A stretch of DNA of 64,000 nt, from positions 1 through 64,000 of the forward strand of contig NZ_JAVIFU010000031.1 of assembly GCF_031157315.1 (NCBI RefSeq), read 5' to 3'. Positions 8,155 to 17,551 of this stretch are shown here, one piece after another. Below the pieces are notes generated by a model. It was not told the origin of the DNA. It searched no databases and saw only the letters and a list, made by a program, of their open reading frames with translations. This stretch comes from Paenibacillus sp. LHD-38. GTDB lineage: Bacteria; Bacillota; Bacilli; Paenibacillales; Paenibacillaceae. How positions within the stretch are numbered: the stretch's first letter is position 1; the number at the start of each line of letters is the position of its first letter. The position numbers and the translations under genes were made by a program.

Positions 8155-9930
8155 ATGAAAGGTTTTTTGGATAAATTTAAGTATCAAAGTCTGTTTATTA
8201 AAATGTTTATGGTTACGCTGGTCAGTATTATAACGGTATCGTTACTTACGACCCTGGTCACGATTCAAATGTCAGAAAAGCTGTTTATGAATACATTCAG
8301 CATTACGAATTCAAAAATCATCAACCAAATCCAGGCGAATTTTGAGTCTTTTAATTATTCGGTCGTCACGGCCTCCAACAATGTTTTGCAGAACGGGGCA
8401 ATTAAAGGTTTTTTGACGAACCCCGACATGGACACGCTTGCCTCATTAAAAAGTTATTACCAAGCCAGTCAGCAGATGGAACGGATTCAATCCAACGTCG
8501 CGGCATATCCGGTTACGATGACCATTACGGGAATCAATCGAAAAAGCCATTCGACGGACAGCTATTATTGGCCTAATTCGGTGGAGAAGCTGAGAAAAAG
8601 CCTGTTAACCGTTAACACGCTCATACAGCCTAAGCGACTTATCTACCAGTTGGATAAAGAAAACCTTACCGGCGCGTCCAATGAAGATCCAGTCATCGTC
8701 GCTTCCAGAGCTCTAATGGAGAGGACGAGCGGCAATCAATACGGCATTCTTTATTTTGCCATACGGGAAAGCGATTTTAAGCGATTTTACACAAGCTTTA
8801 CAAGCAGCGGCAATGACGTTGCCATATTGGATCGATCCGGCATGGTTGTATCAAGCAACCGCTCCGACCTGATTGGCAGACAAGAGCAGGACCTGCTCGG
8901 TTATGCGCAAGAAATCGAAAAGCAGCAGCTGAAATACAAAGAAGTTAGCGTGATGGGGAAAAACAGCCTGGTGCTGTCCGAATACTTGCCTGTATACGAC
9001 TTTTACCTGGTTAATCTCATTGATAAGCAACAGGTGCTGAGCGAGATGGTCGATTTCAAGACAGTCGCGCTTATTTGTGTTGCTATCGTGATTGTCGCTC
9101 TGATCATTGTTTTTCTAATATCCAGACGATTAACGAAGTCCTTGACTCTCCTTGCCAGACAAATGCCGCGGATCACTGAAAATAACTTTGACAATTACAT
9201 AACCGTGACGGGCAGCTACGAGATCAAGGAGCTTGGAAAAGCTTACAACTACATGCTGGATGAGTTAAACGATTATATCCAAAAGCTGATTCAGACGCAA
9301 AAGGATCAACGAAATGCTGAGCTCTCCGCTTTGCAAATGCAGATCAATCCCCATTTTTTATACAATACGCTCGCGTCCGTCAAGATCCTTGTCCAGCAGG
9401 GAAACAAGGAGAAAGCGGCAGCTACCATCAATGCGCTTATATCGCTGTTGCAAAATACGGTAAGCAATATCAGCGAAACGATTAGTGTGGCCCAAGAACT
9501 CGTGAATTTGAAAAACTACGTTTTTATTAACCACGTGCGATATGGCGAGCAGATTACGGTCAATTATTTCATTGCCGAGGACTGTTACGGTTATCACATT
9601 CCCAAGCTCATTATCCAGCCCTTTATTGAAAATGCCTTTTTCCATGCCTTCCAAGAGCGCAGCGAAGGGCATATCTATGTACTTGTTTCACGCGAGGAAA
9701 ATGCGCTTGTGTGCGAGGTTGTCGATAACGGCGTTGGCATGGAGGGCTATGATCATGAAAATCCTGCCCACAGCTCGATCAGCACAAGCCATTTCTTCTC
9801 CGGTATTGGCATTCGCAATGTGCATGATCGGCTTAGACTGCTGTACGGAGAAGAATTCGGCGTTGCCATCGTGAGTAATATCGGTGACGGAACAAGAGTG
9901 AAGATTAGGCTGCCTCTTCATAAGACCTAA
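8155..9930 (+). CDS. YesM-type sensor histidine kinase
   Basis: A 591-residue membrane kinase. TM1 lies near residues 14-38 and TM2 near 300-322, with a Cache-like extracellular sensor between them, then HAMP and a coiled linker. The H box QINPHFLYNTL carries His400. N box QPFIENAFFHAF and G box DNGVGM follow. GAGGG precedes the ATG. It follows its regulator directly and lies upstream of a binding protein and two permeases, so the sensed signal is probably the sugar that system imports. A 169-bp gap separates it from the binding-protein gene, which has its own regulated promoter. Confidence 0.94.
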   Translation: MKGFLDKFKYQSLFIKMFMVTLVSIITVSLLTTLVTIQMSEKLFMNTFSITNSKIINQIQANFESFNYSVVTASNNVLQNGAIKGFLTNPDMDTLASLKSYYQASQQMERIQSNVAAYPVTMTITGINRKSHSTDSYYWPNSVEKLRKSLLTVNTLIQPKRLIYQLDKENLTGASNEDPVIVASRALMERTSGNQYGILYFAIRESDFKRFYTSFTSSGNDVAILDRSGMVVSSNRSDLIGRQEQDLLGYAQEIEKQQLKYKEVSVMGKNSLVLSEYLPVYDFYLVNLIDKQQVLSEMVDFKTVALICVAIVIVALIIVFLISRRLTKSLTLLARQMPRITENNFDNYITVTGSYEIKELGKAYNYMLDELNDYIQKLIQTQKDQRNAELSALQMQINPHFLYNTLASVKILVQQGNKEKAAATINALISLLQNTVSNISETISVAQELVNLKNYVFINHVRYGEQITVNYFIAEDCYGYHIPKLIIQPFIENAFFHAFQERSEGHIYVLVSREENALVCEVVDNGVGMEGYDHENPAHSSISTSHFFSGIGIRNVHDRLRLLYGEEFGVAIVSNIGDGTRVKIRLPLHKT

Positions 9931-10018
9931 AGAAAGTACCAATAAGCAAATAATTTTCTAATTACATATTAACGATTGGAAAGGTAACAATAGAATGACA
10001 AATCCGCACAAATATATT

Positions 10019-10063
10019 GCTAACGAGTCGTTTTGATGAATTGTTATACTGATTATCGTTAGC
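10019..10063. promoter_or_regulatory. candidate operator/promoter of the sugar ABC operon
   Basis: Inverted repeat GCTAACGA (10019-10026) and TCGTTAGC (10056-10063) flank a TATACT (-10-like, 10044-10049). At 17 bases upstream the -35 position falls inside the left arm and is a poor match to TTGACA. A weak -35 overlapped by a repeat is what one expects of a promoter needing an AraC-type activator such as the regulator at 6574. Confidence 0.4.
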
Positions 10064-10099
10064 TAGTAAATGTGCTTAGACAAAGCTTAAAGGGGTTGA

Positions 10100-11407
10100 A
10101 TGGAATTGAAAAAACTACTCGCAGTTATGCTTGCCAGCTTCGTTTTGCTGACAGCATGCGGAAACAATGAGAACACAGCACCTGAAAATGGCGGCACACC
10201 CGCTGAAGGTACGAAGGAAATTACAGTATGGGCATGGGATAAAGCTTTTAACATCGGTGCAATGGAACGTGCAAGCGAAGCTTACAAGACTAAAAATCCC
10301 GATTCCGACCTGAAGGTCAACATCGTGGAAAACGCACAGGCAGATATCATTCAAAAATTGAACGCAGGCTTGAATGCGGGAACGACAAAAAGCTTGCCGA
10401 CCATCGTGTTAATTGAGGATTACCGTGCGCAAAGCTTCCTGCAAGCGTATCCGGATGCTTTCTTCGAATTAACGGATTTCATTAAACCGGCTGATTTCGC
10501 AGATTACAAAATCGGACCTACAAGCGTAGACGGCAAGCAATACGGTGTACCGTTCGACTCAGGCGTAGCGGGTTTGTACGTAAGAAGCGACTATTTGACA
10601 GAAGCAGGCTATAAAATCGGAGACCTGCAAAATATCGACTGGAAAAAATTCATTGAGATCGGTAAAGCAGTGAAAGCAAAAACAGGCAAGTCATTGCTTA
10701 CGCAAGATCCGAATGACCTTGGCTTGATCCGTATGATGATTCAATCGGCCGGTTCATGGTACCTGAAGGAAGATGGAACGACTCCTAACCTTACGGGCAA
10801 TGAAGCGCTTAAAGAAGCGTTTGAAACTTACAAAGAGCTTATGGGCGCTGACATTGTGAAGGTTACTTCCGATTGGAGCCAGTTTGTAGGCGGCTTTAAC
10901 AGCGGTGAAGTTGCTACTGTTCCTACTGGAAACTGGATTACGGCTTCCGTTAAGGCAGAGGCTTCACAATCCGGCAAATGGTCAGTCGTTCCTTTCCCTA
11001 AGCTGTCTAACAACCCGAACTCGGTGAATGCTTCCAATCTAGGCGGCAGCTCGTGGTATGTCATGAACGTTGACGGGAAAGAAGCAGCGGCAGAGTTTCT
11101 GAAACAAACCTTCGGTTCCGATGTTGATCTTTATCAGAAGCTTGTGACGGAGATCGGTGCGATCGGTACCCTGAAAGCTGCGGCTGCCGGCGACGCGTAC
11201 AAGCAAGCTGATGAGTTTTTTGGCGGGCAAAAGGTAATTGAGGATTTCGCAAAATGGACAGAGCAAATTCCTAGCGTGAACTACGGCATGCACACGTACG
11301 CAGTTGAAGATATTCTCGTCGTGGAAATGCAAAACTATTTAGGCGGCAAGGCAATTGACGATGTGCTCAAAGACGCGCAAGCGCAAGCTGAAACGCAAGT
11401 TAAATAA
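10100..11407 (+). CDS. sugar ABC transporter substrate-binding lipoprotein (family 1)
   Basis: A 435-residue lipoprotein with lipobox LLTACG, the cysteine at about residue 20. The mature protein follows the family 1 sugar-binding pattern (EITVWAWDKAFN near the start, GVPFDSGVAGLYVRSDYL in the middle, helical end). It would capture an oligosaccharide outside the membrane and deliver it to the permeases at 11539 and 12428. AAAGGGG lies about eight bases before ATG. No ATPase gene is present nearby; such systems usually share an MsmX-type ATPase encoded elsewhere. The substrate cannot be read from sequence; the adjacent GH51 and GH2 genes suggest arabino- or galacto-oligosaccharides. Confidence 0.93.
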   Translation: MELKKLLAVMLASFVLLTACGNNENTAPENGGTPAEGTKEITVWAWDKAFNIGAMERASEAYKTKNPDSDLKVNIVENAQADIIQKLNAGLNAGTTKSLPTIVLIEDYRAQSFLQAYPDAFFELTDFIKPADFADYKIGPTSVDGKQYGVPFDSGVAGLYVRSDYLTEAGYKIGDLQNIDWKKFIEIGKAVKAKTGKSLLTQDPNDLGLIRMMIQSAGSWYLKEDGTTPNLTGNEALKEAFETYKELMGADIVKVTSDWSQFVGGFNSGEVATVPTGNWITASVKAEASQSGKWSVVPFPKLSNNPNSVNASNLGGSSWYVMNVDGKEAAAEFLKQTFGSDVDLYQKLVTEIGAIGTLKAAAAGDAYKQADEFFGGQKVIEDFAKWTEQIPSVNYGMHTYAVEDILVVEMQNYLGGKAIDDVLKDAQAQAETQVK

Positions 11408-11436
11408 AACAGACCATACGGCTATGAAATAAGACC

Positions 11437-11500
11437 GGGGCTCTTCTCCTTCTCCTGCATCGCAATGGATTGATCCGGCTACAGGAGCTGGAGGGACCCC
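11437..11500 (+). terminator. intercistronic hairpin between binding protein and permease
   Basis: A long imperfect stem (from GGGGCTCTTC to GAGGGACCCC) followed by only a weak T stretch. In sugar ABC operons such hairpins commonly stabilise the binding-protein message and reduce read-through into the permeases. Confidence 0.5.
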
Positions 11501-11538
11501 TATGGTTTTATTCCCGTAAAGAGAGGGGTTAGGCTAAC

Positions 11539-12435
11539 GTGAAAGCAGCGAAGCCTGGCGTGAGAATTCGCACTAGAGCTAATTTGACTGGCTGGATGTT
11601 TATCATTCTTGCGGTTGTCATGATTGCGGCGTTTTACTTTTATCCGATGATTCAGGCGCTACTACTATCGTTCAAATCAGGTAAAGGAATGAATTTGAAA
11701 TTTACCGGCTTTGACAATTATGTTCGGCTATTTAGCGATAAGACGTTTTTAACCGCAGTGAAGAACACGTTTATTTATTTGGTCATTCAAGTTCCAGTCA
11801 TGATCGTACTTGCTATGTTTATATCTGTATTACTAAACGACAGCAAATTGAAATTTAAAGGATTTTTCCGTACGGCAATATTTTTGCCTGCCGTTACCTC
11901 GCTCGTAGCTTACTCCGTTATCTTTAAATATTTGTTTGCTACGGAAGGCTTAGTTAATAAACTGTTAACGAACCTTCATTTGATCGCAAACCCCATTCAA
12001 TGGATTACGGATCCGTTCTGGGCGAAAGTTACCGTAATTATCGCAATCACATGGCGCTGGACAGGCTATAATATGATTTTCTACTTGTCCGCGCTTCAAA
12101 ATATTGATCATTCGATCTACGAAGCAGCAAAAATCGACGGTGCCTCTTCCACGAGACAGTTTTTTGGAATTACCGTGCCGCTGCTAAAGCCGATCATTTT
12201 GTTCACTTCCATTACTTCAACAATCGGTACCTTGCAATTGTTTGATGAGGTTGTCAATATTACGAAGGGCGGGCCGGGTAATGCATCCATGTCCATCTCT
12301 CAGTATATCTATAACCTGTCCTTCAAATATTCGGCCGATTTCGGTTATGCGGCTACCGTCTCGTATTCAATTGTTATCATGATCGTCATCTTGGCGTTCA
12401 TTCAGTTCAAAGCGGCAGGTGATAAAAATGGATAA
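11539..12435 (+). CDS. sugar ABC transporter permease (MalF/UgpA-like)
   Basis: A 298-residue inner-membrane protein with six predicted membrane segments, the first at about residues 17-38. The EAA loop (YEAAKIDGASSTRQFFGITVP) contacts the ATPase. The start is GTG 11539 with GAGAGGGG ten bases upstream. It forms a heterodimer with the product of the next gene, whose start lies inside this gene. Part of a three-gene importer without its own ATPase. Confidence 0.92.
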   Translation: MKAAKPGVRIRTRANLTGWMFIILAVVMIAAFYFYPMIQALLLSFKSGKGMNLKFTGFDNYVRLFSDKTFLTAVKNTFIYLVIQVPVMIVLAMFISVLLNDSKLKFKGFFRTAIFLPAVTSLVAYSVIFKYLFATEGLVNKLLTNLHLIANPIQWITDPFWAKVTVIIAITWRWTGYNMIFYLSALQNIDHSIYEAAKIDGASSTRQFFGITVPLLKPIILFTSITSTIGTLQLFDEVVNITKGGPGNASMSISQYIYNLSFKYSADFGYAATVSYSIVIMIVILAFIQFKAAGDKNG

Positions 12436-13252
12436 GCTCAAGCGTGTTTTTGTCTATATTTTTCTAAGCGTGCTTGCTTTCGTTTCGATCTTCCCGTTTC
12501 TTTGGATGATCATCAGCGCTACGAATAAATCGGCCGACGTAACCAAAGGAAGATTGCTTCCCGGCGGTCAGCTTTTCGAAAATATTAATCAGCTGTTCAG
12601 TACGGTGGACATCTTGCCCGCATTGCTGAATTCAGCAAAAATTTCAGTAACGACGACGGTTCTCGCCATGGTTATTGCCTCTTTGGCTGGCTACGGCTTT
12701 GAAATTTATCGCAGCAGGGCAAAGGATGTTGTTTTTAACATCCTGCTGCTTTCCATGATGATCCCTTTCGCAGCCATTATGGTCCCGTTGTATCAAATGT
12801 TCGGGGGAATTTCGCAGGTCATTCCTTTCATCGGTCTGGACACATTGTCAGGGGTTGTATTACCGACCTTTACGACAGCGTTCCTGATTTTCTTCTTCCG
12901 TCAAAATACAAAAATGTTTCCGCGGGAGCTGCTTGAAGCCGGCCGGATTGATGGTCTGAATGAAATCAGTCTTTTTTTCCGGATCTTCATGCCAACGATG
13001 AAAACGACCTATGCGGCAGCAGGCATTATCACGTTTATGTCGAGCTGGAACAACTATCTCTGGCCGCTCATCGTTTTGCAATCACCGGAGAAAAAGACAG
13101 TCCCGATGCTAATTTCCAACTTGGGTTCAAGCTATTCCCCGGATTATGGTATTATTATGACGGCTATCGTTATTTCGACGATTCCGACCGCGCTCGTATT
13201 CTTCTTAATGCAGAAGCATTTTGTAGCGGGGATGACAGGTTCAGTGAAATAG
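12428..13252 (+). CDS. sugar ABC transporter permease (MalG/UgpE-like)
   Basis: About 274 residues from ATG 12428; AGGTGAT lies four to five bases upstream, so this is preferred over the GTG at 12419. It has six predicted membrane segments and an EAA loop (LEAGRIDGLNEISLFFRIFMP). It overlaps the previous permease by eight bases, a sign of coupled translation. Second half of the membrane channel. Confidence 0.92.
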   Translation: MDKLKRVFVYIFLSVLAFVSIFPFLWMIISATNKSADVTKGRLLPGGQLFENINQLFSTVDILPALLNSAKISVTTTVLAMVIASLAGYGFEIYRSRAKDVVFNILLLSMMIPFAAIMVPLYQMFGGISQVIPFIGLDTLSGVVLPTFTTAFLIFFFRQNTKMFPRELLEAGRIDGLNEISLFFRIFMPTMKTTYAAAGIITFMSSWNNYLWPLIVLQSPEKKTVPMLISNLGSSYSPDYGIIMTAIVISTIPTALVFFLMQKHFVAGMTGSVK

Positions 13253-13260
13253 TCAAACGA

Positions 13261-13304
13261 AAAGTCAGGTGGCTGCGTGCTTCTTACGCGGCCCCTGACT
13301 TTTA
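13261..13304 (+). terminator. intercistronic hairpin before GH2
   Basis: Arms AAAAGTCAGG and CCTGACTTTT, extended by near-complementary GC-rich inner arms, end in a short T run. It could attenuate transcription into the GH2 gene rather than stop it completely, since that gene has no other obvious promoter. Confidence 0.6.
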
Positions 13305-13327
13305 AATAAATTTAAGGGGAAAAAGCA

Positions 13328-16300
13328 ATGAATAAGATGAAACCGAATATTAGCTGGCTCACTGATGTGAGCATATTTGCGGTGAACCGATTGCCTGCGC
13401 ATTCCGATCACCGTTATTACGAGTCGATAGAGGAAGCTGCAGCGGAAGTTCCGATGGCTTTGCGTCATTCTTTGAACGGCAGCTGGAAGTTCAGCTATGC
13501 GGTAAAGCCTGCGGACCGTCCCGAGCATTTTCATCAAATTGATTATGATGTGGATGGATGGAAAGACATTGAAGTGCCTGGACATATTCAATTACAAGGC
13601 TATGGCAAGCCTCAATACGTAAATACGATGTATCCATGGGATGGTCATAACGACATACGTCCGCCGGCTATTCCGGAGGATCATAATCCAGTGGGCAGCT
13701 ATGTAAAATATTTTTCTGTACCTGCCCAAATGGTGGGCAAACCTGTGTACCTTTCCTTTCAAGGGGTGGAATCGGCATTCTATCTTTGGCTGAATGGCGA
13801 ATTCGTCGGATACAGTGAAGATAGCTTTACGCCATCGGAATTTGACCTCACTCCGTTTCTAGCAGAAGGAGAAAATAAACTAGCAGTAGAAGTGTATCAG
13901 CGGAGTACCGGCAGCTGGCTGGAAGATCAGGATTTCTGGCGGTTCTCGGGTATTTTCCGCGATGTTTATTTATATACCGTTCCTAGCATTCATGTTCGCG
14001 ATCTATTTGTGCATGCGGAGCTGGATAACACTTATACGCAGGGCAATCTGCGCGTAGATTTGAAGCTGTCCGGCGCCCAGCCGTCCAGCATAGTGATCGA
14101 GTTAAAGGATGCGGATGGACGTACAACCGCTTCGGAGAAGTCTGGTTCTGTAACAAGCGACACTTTCTCTTTGTCTCTTGATGCTGGCAAAGTAACACCG
14201 TGGAGCGCAGAAAATCCTTATTTATACATGCTGTATATTTCGGTATATGATTCGTTAGGCAACCTTGTCGAGGCGATTCCGCAAAGAGTCGGCTTCCGTA
14301 CCTTTGAAATGATGGATAAGGTTATGCATCTCAACGGCAAGCGTATCGTCTTCAAGGGCGTCAACCGTCACGAATTCAACAGCCGCAGGGGACGTTCGAT
14401 TACGAAGGAAGATATGCTGTGGGATATTGCCGCCATCAAGCGTAACAACCTAAATGCTGTCCGCACCTCACATTATCCGAATCAGTCGTTATGGTATGAG
14501 CTTTGCGATATTTACGGCGTCTATGTCATAGACGAAATGAACCTTGAAACGCATGGCTCATGGCAAAAAATGGGGGCGGTTGAGCCGTCCTGGAACATCC
14601 CGGAAAATAAACCAGAATGGCAGCCGATCGTTATGGACCGTGCGATTTCGATGGTAGAACGGGATAAGAATCACCCATCGATTCTGATTTGGTCCGTCGG
14701 GAATGAGGCCTATGCGGGGGAAGTGCTGCTGAATGTATCGAACTACTTCCGCGAGACGGATCCGAGCAGGCTCGTTCATTACGAGGGCGTGTTCCATAAC
14801 CGGAAATATAATGCGACAAGCGATATGGAAAGCAGAATGTATGCGAAACCTGCGGATATTGAGCAATACTTGAACGATAATCCGGAGAAGCCTTATATCA
14901 GCTGTGAATACATGCACGCCATGGGTAATTCGGTCGGCGGCATGCATAAATATACGGAATTGGAGCAGAAATACGCCATGTACCAAGGCGGCTTCATTTG
15001 GGATTATATTGATCAAGTCATTGTGAAAAAGGATCGTTACGGCAAAGAGTTCCTGGCCTTCGGCGGTGATTTCGACGACCGAGCGACCGATTACAATTTC
15101 TGTACGAACGGCATTGTGTATGCAGACCGCAAGGAATCGCCTAAAATGCAGGAGGTTAAGTTCCTCTACCAGAATATCAAGCTTATTCCTGACCGGCATG
15201 GCGTGAAAGTGATCAATGAAAATCTGTTCGAGGGCACGGATGCTTATGATTTGGTTATTGCGCTGCATCTTGAAGGCGAAGAAATTTTCCGAAGCAAACT
15301 GGCTGTTGACGTTGCAGCGCAATCGGAAGCTTATGTGAAGCTGGAGCTGCCGAGCGCGGATGAGCCAGGCGAATATGCGCTCCATGCCTCGCTTCATTTG
15401 AAAGAGCGTACACTTTGGGCAGAGGCCGGACACGAGACCTCATTCGGGCAATATGTATTTGTAACGGAACAAGAAACAGCATCAAAACAGCCGTCGGGGT
15501 CGCTCCGAGTCGTCGAGGGAGATGTCAACATTGGCGTTCATGGCCGAGATTTCAGCATTATGTTCTCGAAGCAGGCCGGAACGCTTATTTCCTTGAATTA
15601 TTCGGGCAGAGAGCTGATCGCGATTCCGCCGGCTCCACTATTCTGGCGCGCGACTACCGACAATGATAAAGGTTTCTCGCTAGGCTTTGATTCCGGCGCT
15701 TGGTTTGCGGCGAGCTTGACACGTAAGTGTACCGGCGTTGAATTGTCGGAGGAAGCGGGAAGCGCAACCGTCACCTTCCGTTACAAGCTAAGCATTAGCG
15801 CAGACGTGTCGGTTACGGTTTCCTATAAGGTTCTTGCAGATGGCAGCCTGAACGTGAAATCGCGTTATGAAGGAGCAAAAGGACTGCCTAAGCTTCCGAT
15901 ATTTGCACTTTCTTTCAAAATACCGGCAGATTATTGCCATTTGGACTGGTATGCGATGGGGCCGGAGGAAAACTATATCGATCGGGCATTCGGAGCGAGA
16001 CTCGGCGTATTCCGAAATGACGCTGCCGATAATGTTTCCGGGTATGTGGTTCCACAGGAATCAGGCAACCGCACGGGAGTACGCCGTGTAAGCATCAGTA
16101 ATGATTATGGTCAAGGCATTCGGATTACGGCTCCTGCGAAGCAGCCGGTCGAATGCAATATTTCGCCGTTCACAGCCTTCGAGCTGGAGAGTGCTTATCA
16201 CCATTATGAGCTGCCTAACGTACACTACACCGTAGTTACAGTAGCTGGCAGACAAATGGGTGTCGGCGGCGACGACAGCTGGGGTGCTCCAGTCCATGAC

Positions 16301-16360
16301 GAGTATTTGATTCCGGCGAATCAAGAGCTGTCTTTTGAATTTAATATCGAGCGGTTGTAA
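13328..16360 (+). CDS. lacZ: GH2 beta-galactosidase (LacZ type)
   Basis: A 1010-residue enzyme with the LacZ layout: N-terminal jelly roll, immunoglobulin-like domains, TIM barrel and a large C-terminal small-chain domain. The catalytic acid/base is Glu460 in WSVGNEA and the nucleophile Glu527 in ISCEYMHAMGNS. No signal peptide, so it acts on imported galactosides. TAAGGGG lies before ATG. It is 75 bp behind the permeases and is probably co-transcribed with them. Length and motifs fit LacZ closely. The exact beta-galactoside is unknown. Confidence 0.96.
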   Translation: MNKMKPNISWLTDVSIFAVNRLPAHSDHRYYESIEEAAAEVPMALRHSLNGSWKFSYAVKPADRPEHFHQIDYDVDGWKDIEVPGHIQLQGYGKPQYVNTMYPWDGHNDIRPPAIPEDHNPVGSYVKYFSVPAQMVGKPVYLSFQGVESAFYLWLNGEFVGYSEDSFTPSEFDLTPFLAEGENKLAVEVYQRSTGSWLEDQDFWRFSGIFRDVYLYTVPSIHVRDLFVHAELDNTYTQGNLRVDLKLSGAQPSSIVIELKDADGRTTASEKSGSVTSDTFSLSLDAGKVTPWSAENPYLYMLYISVYDSLGNLVEAIPQRVGFRTFEMMDKVMHLNGKRIVFKGVNRHEFNSRRGRSITKEDMLWDIAAIKRNNLNAVRTSHYPNQSLWYELCDIYGVYVIDEMNLETHGSWQKMGAVEPSWNIPENKPEWQPIVMDRAISMVERDKNHPSILIWSVGNEAYAGEVLLNVSNYFRETDPSRLVHYEGVFHNRKYNATSDMESRMYAKPADIEQYLNDNPEKPYISCEYMHAMGNSVGGMHKYTELEQKYAMYQGGFIWDYIDQVIVKKDRYGKEFLAFGGDFDDRATDYNFCTNGIVYADRKESPKMQEVKFLYQNIKLIPDRHGVKVINENLFEGTDAYDLVIALHLEGEEIFRSKLAVDVAAQSEAYVKLELPSADEPGEYALHASLHLKERTLWAEAGHETSFGQYVFVTEQETASKQPSGSLRVVEGDVNIGVHGRDFSIMFSKQAGTLISLNYSGRELIAIPPAPLFWRATTDNDKGFSLGFDSGAWFAASLTRKCTGVELSEEAGSATVTFRYKLSISADVSVTVSYKVLADGSLNVKSRYEGAKGLPKLPIFALSFKIPADYCHLDWYAMGPEENYIDRAFGARLGVFRNDAADNVSGYVVPQESGNRTGVRRVSISNDYGQGIRITAPAKQPVECNISPFTAFELESAYHHYELPNVHYTVVTVAGRQMGVGGDDSWGAPVHDEYLIPANQELSFEFNIERL

Positions 16361-16371
16361 GCACAGAGAGT

Positions 16372-16400
16372 AAAAGCAGGGCATATGCTCTGCTTTTTTT
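16372..16400 (+). terminator. terminator after GH2
   Basis: Short hairpin AAAGCAGGGC / GCTCTGCTTT with one wobble, followed by seven T. Confidence 0.75.
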
Positions 16401-16474
16401 GTTTTTCACATCACTCACGCATGATATGATAAAGTGAAATAGCGCTAAGAGCATGGAAGGGAGATTGTCGTCAT

Positions 16475-16777
16475 ATGTTTGAGCATTTGGTTTCCTTTAA
16501 ATTCAAAGAAAAATTGTCCGCCAGCAAAGAAAAGGAGCTGCTGGATGCGTTATATTCGCTTCCGTCGCAAATTCCGGGGATCATACAATTGACTACCGGC
16601 AGTAACGAAACGACGGAAACCGGCAATATTCAAGGCTACACACTCGGGCTTAGGGTAACGTTCACCGATCAACAGGCTTTGCTCGATTATGGCCCGCATC
16701 CCGCGCATCAAAGCTTTGTAAGCTTACTGGACGGACTTATTGATAATGTGATCGTCATTGATTATCCAATCGTTTAA
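16475..16777 (+). CDS. Dabb (stress-responsive A/B barrel) domain protein
   Basis: A 100-residue protein beginning MFEHLVSFKFKEKL, the hallmark of the Dabb family, with the later signature YGPHPAHQSFVS. These proteins form dimeric ferredoxin-like barrels. Some have been linked to stress, others to polyketide chemistry, so no reaction can be assigned. GGAAGGGAG precedes the ATG. It stands as a single gene ahead of nikR. Confidence 0.88.
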   Translation: MFEHLVSFKFKEKLSASKEKELLDALYSLPSQIPGIIQLTTGSNETTETGNIQGYTLGLRVTFTDQQALLDYGPHPAHQSFVSLLDGLIDNVIVIDYPIV

Positions 16778-16830
16778 CGGTTATCATTGACGATATCACA
16801 AGACGAAAATGAAGCAGGCAGGGTGAATGT

Positions 16831-17280
16831 ATGGCAGACAAGGAAGAGTTGGTCCGGTTCGGGGTCTCTTTCCCGGCGCCTTTAATCGATCAGTTTGACC
16901 GTTATATCGATGAGCAAGGCTACACAAACCGATCCGAGGCCATTCGTGACATGGCTAGGCGGGCTTTGCTGGAGCCGGCCCGAATGAACGGACAGGAACA
17001 TGTAGCGGGAACGATCGTACTCGTCTACGACCATCACGCAAGCGATCTTCCGATCGTGCTGATGGAGGTACAGCATCGCTTTCATCATGACATCATCTCC
17101 AATATGCATGTCCATTTGAATCACGATCAATGCTTGGAGGTTATCGTCGTGAGAGGACAGCTTGCGCGGCTGCGTTCGCTGCATCAGCAGATTCAAGCGC
17201 AGAAGGGCGTCATCTATGCCGAGCTCTCGGTCACTTACGCCGATAAGCATGATCAAGGTAAAGAGCACACGCATGAATGA
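16831..17280 (+). CDS. nikR: NikR nickel-responsive regulator
   Basis: A 149-residue ribbon-helix-helix repressor with a C-terminal ACT-like nickel-binding domain. The N-terminal ribbon reads VRFGVSFPAPLIDQF, followed by the RSEAIRDMARRAL helix. The high-affinity nickel ligands known from E. coli NikR (three His and one Cys) align with His82, His93, His95 and Cys101 (HVHLNHDQC). It lies directly upstream of the nickel-type ABC importer and most likely represses it when nickel is ample. A terminator and a dispersed repeat separate the two, so they are separate transcripts. Confidence 0.94.
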   Translation: MADKEELVRFGVSFPAPLIDQFDRYIDEQGYTNRSEAIRDMARRALLEPARMNGQEHVAGTIVLVYDHHASDLPIVLMEVQHRFHHDIISNMHVHLNHDQCLEVIVVRGQLARLRSLHQQIQAQKGVIYAELSVTYADKHDQGKEHTHE

Positions 17281-17304
17281 TATTTTTATTTGAGCAATCT
17301 CCGA

Positions 17305-17340
17305 GGCTGTGAGCGCGAATACGTGCTTACAGTCTTTTTA
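17305..17340 (+). terminator. nikR terminator
   Basis: Stem GGCTGTGAGC / GCTTACAGTC with wobble pairs, then five T. The 99-bp repeat begins two bases behind it. Confidence 0.7.
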
Positions 17341-17341
17341 A

Positions 17342-17440
17342 TATATAAGAATTTATAAGTTTTCACATATAAATGTGCTTATATATCTCCGCGAAACGAT
17401 AGCTTATGCCACTGAGGACGGCGACAGCCGTTTACGCTTG
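17342..17440 (+). repeat. 99-bp dispersed repeat, copy 1
   Basis: First of four same-length copies (others at 27072, 32454, 38028). It starts with TATATAAG, carries the nested hairpin ATTTATAAG / CATATAAAT inside TATATAAG / CTTATATA, continues with CTCCGCGAAACGA and ends in GGCGACAGCC then GTTTACGCTTG. This copy has one mismatch in the inner hairpin. It lies between the nikR terminator and the nikA promoter. Confidence 0.9.
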
Positions 17441-17488
17441 TCTGTTACGTATTCCAAGCGAAGCCAAGAAAAAATGGTGAATTCGCAA

Positions 17489-17523
17489 TTGGGTCGTGTT
17501 ACAATATCGTATAATCGTGTTAC
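17489..17523 (+). promoter_or_regulatory. nikA promoter with direct-repeat operator
   Basis: Two copies of TCGTGTTAC (17494-17502 and 17515-17523), 21 bases apart, bracket TATAAT (17510-17515, likely -10). A -35 candidate ATTGGG lies 16 bases upstream. Two helical turns between repeats would place bound protein on one face. NikR is the natural candidate, although the repeats do not resemble the E. coli NikR palindrome. Confidence 0.45.
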
Positions 17524-17551
17524 GAAAATCAGCGCAAACAGGGGGATTAAA

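Noticed and set aside
14558..15433. 291-residue frame on the minus strand inside GH2
   Set aside because: Antisense shadow of a confident gene with clear catalytic motifs; no ribosome site or family match.
17375..17551. N-terminal extension of nikA through the repeat
   Set aside because: The repeat sequence happens to be open in this frame; a lipoprotein signal and AGGGGG ribosome site place the start at 17552.
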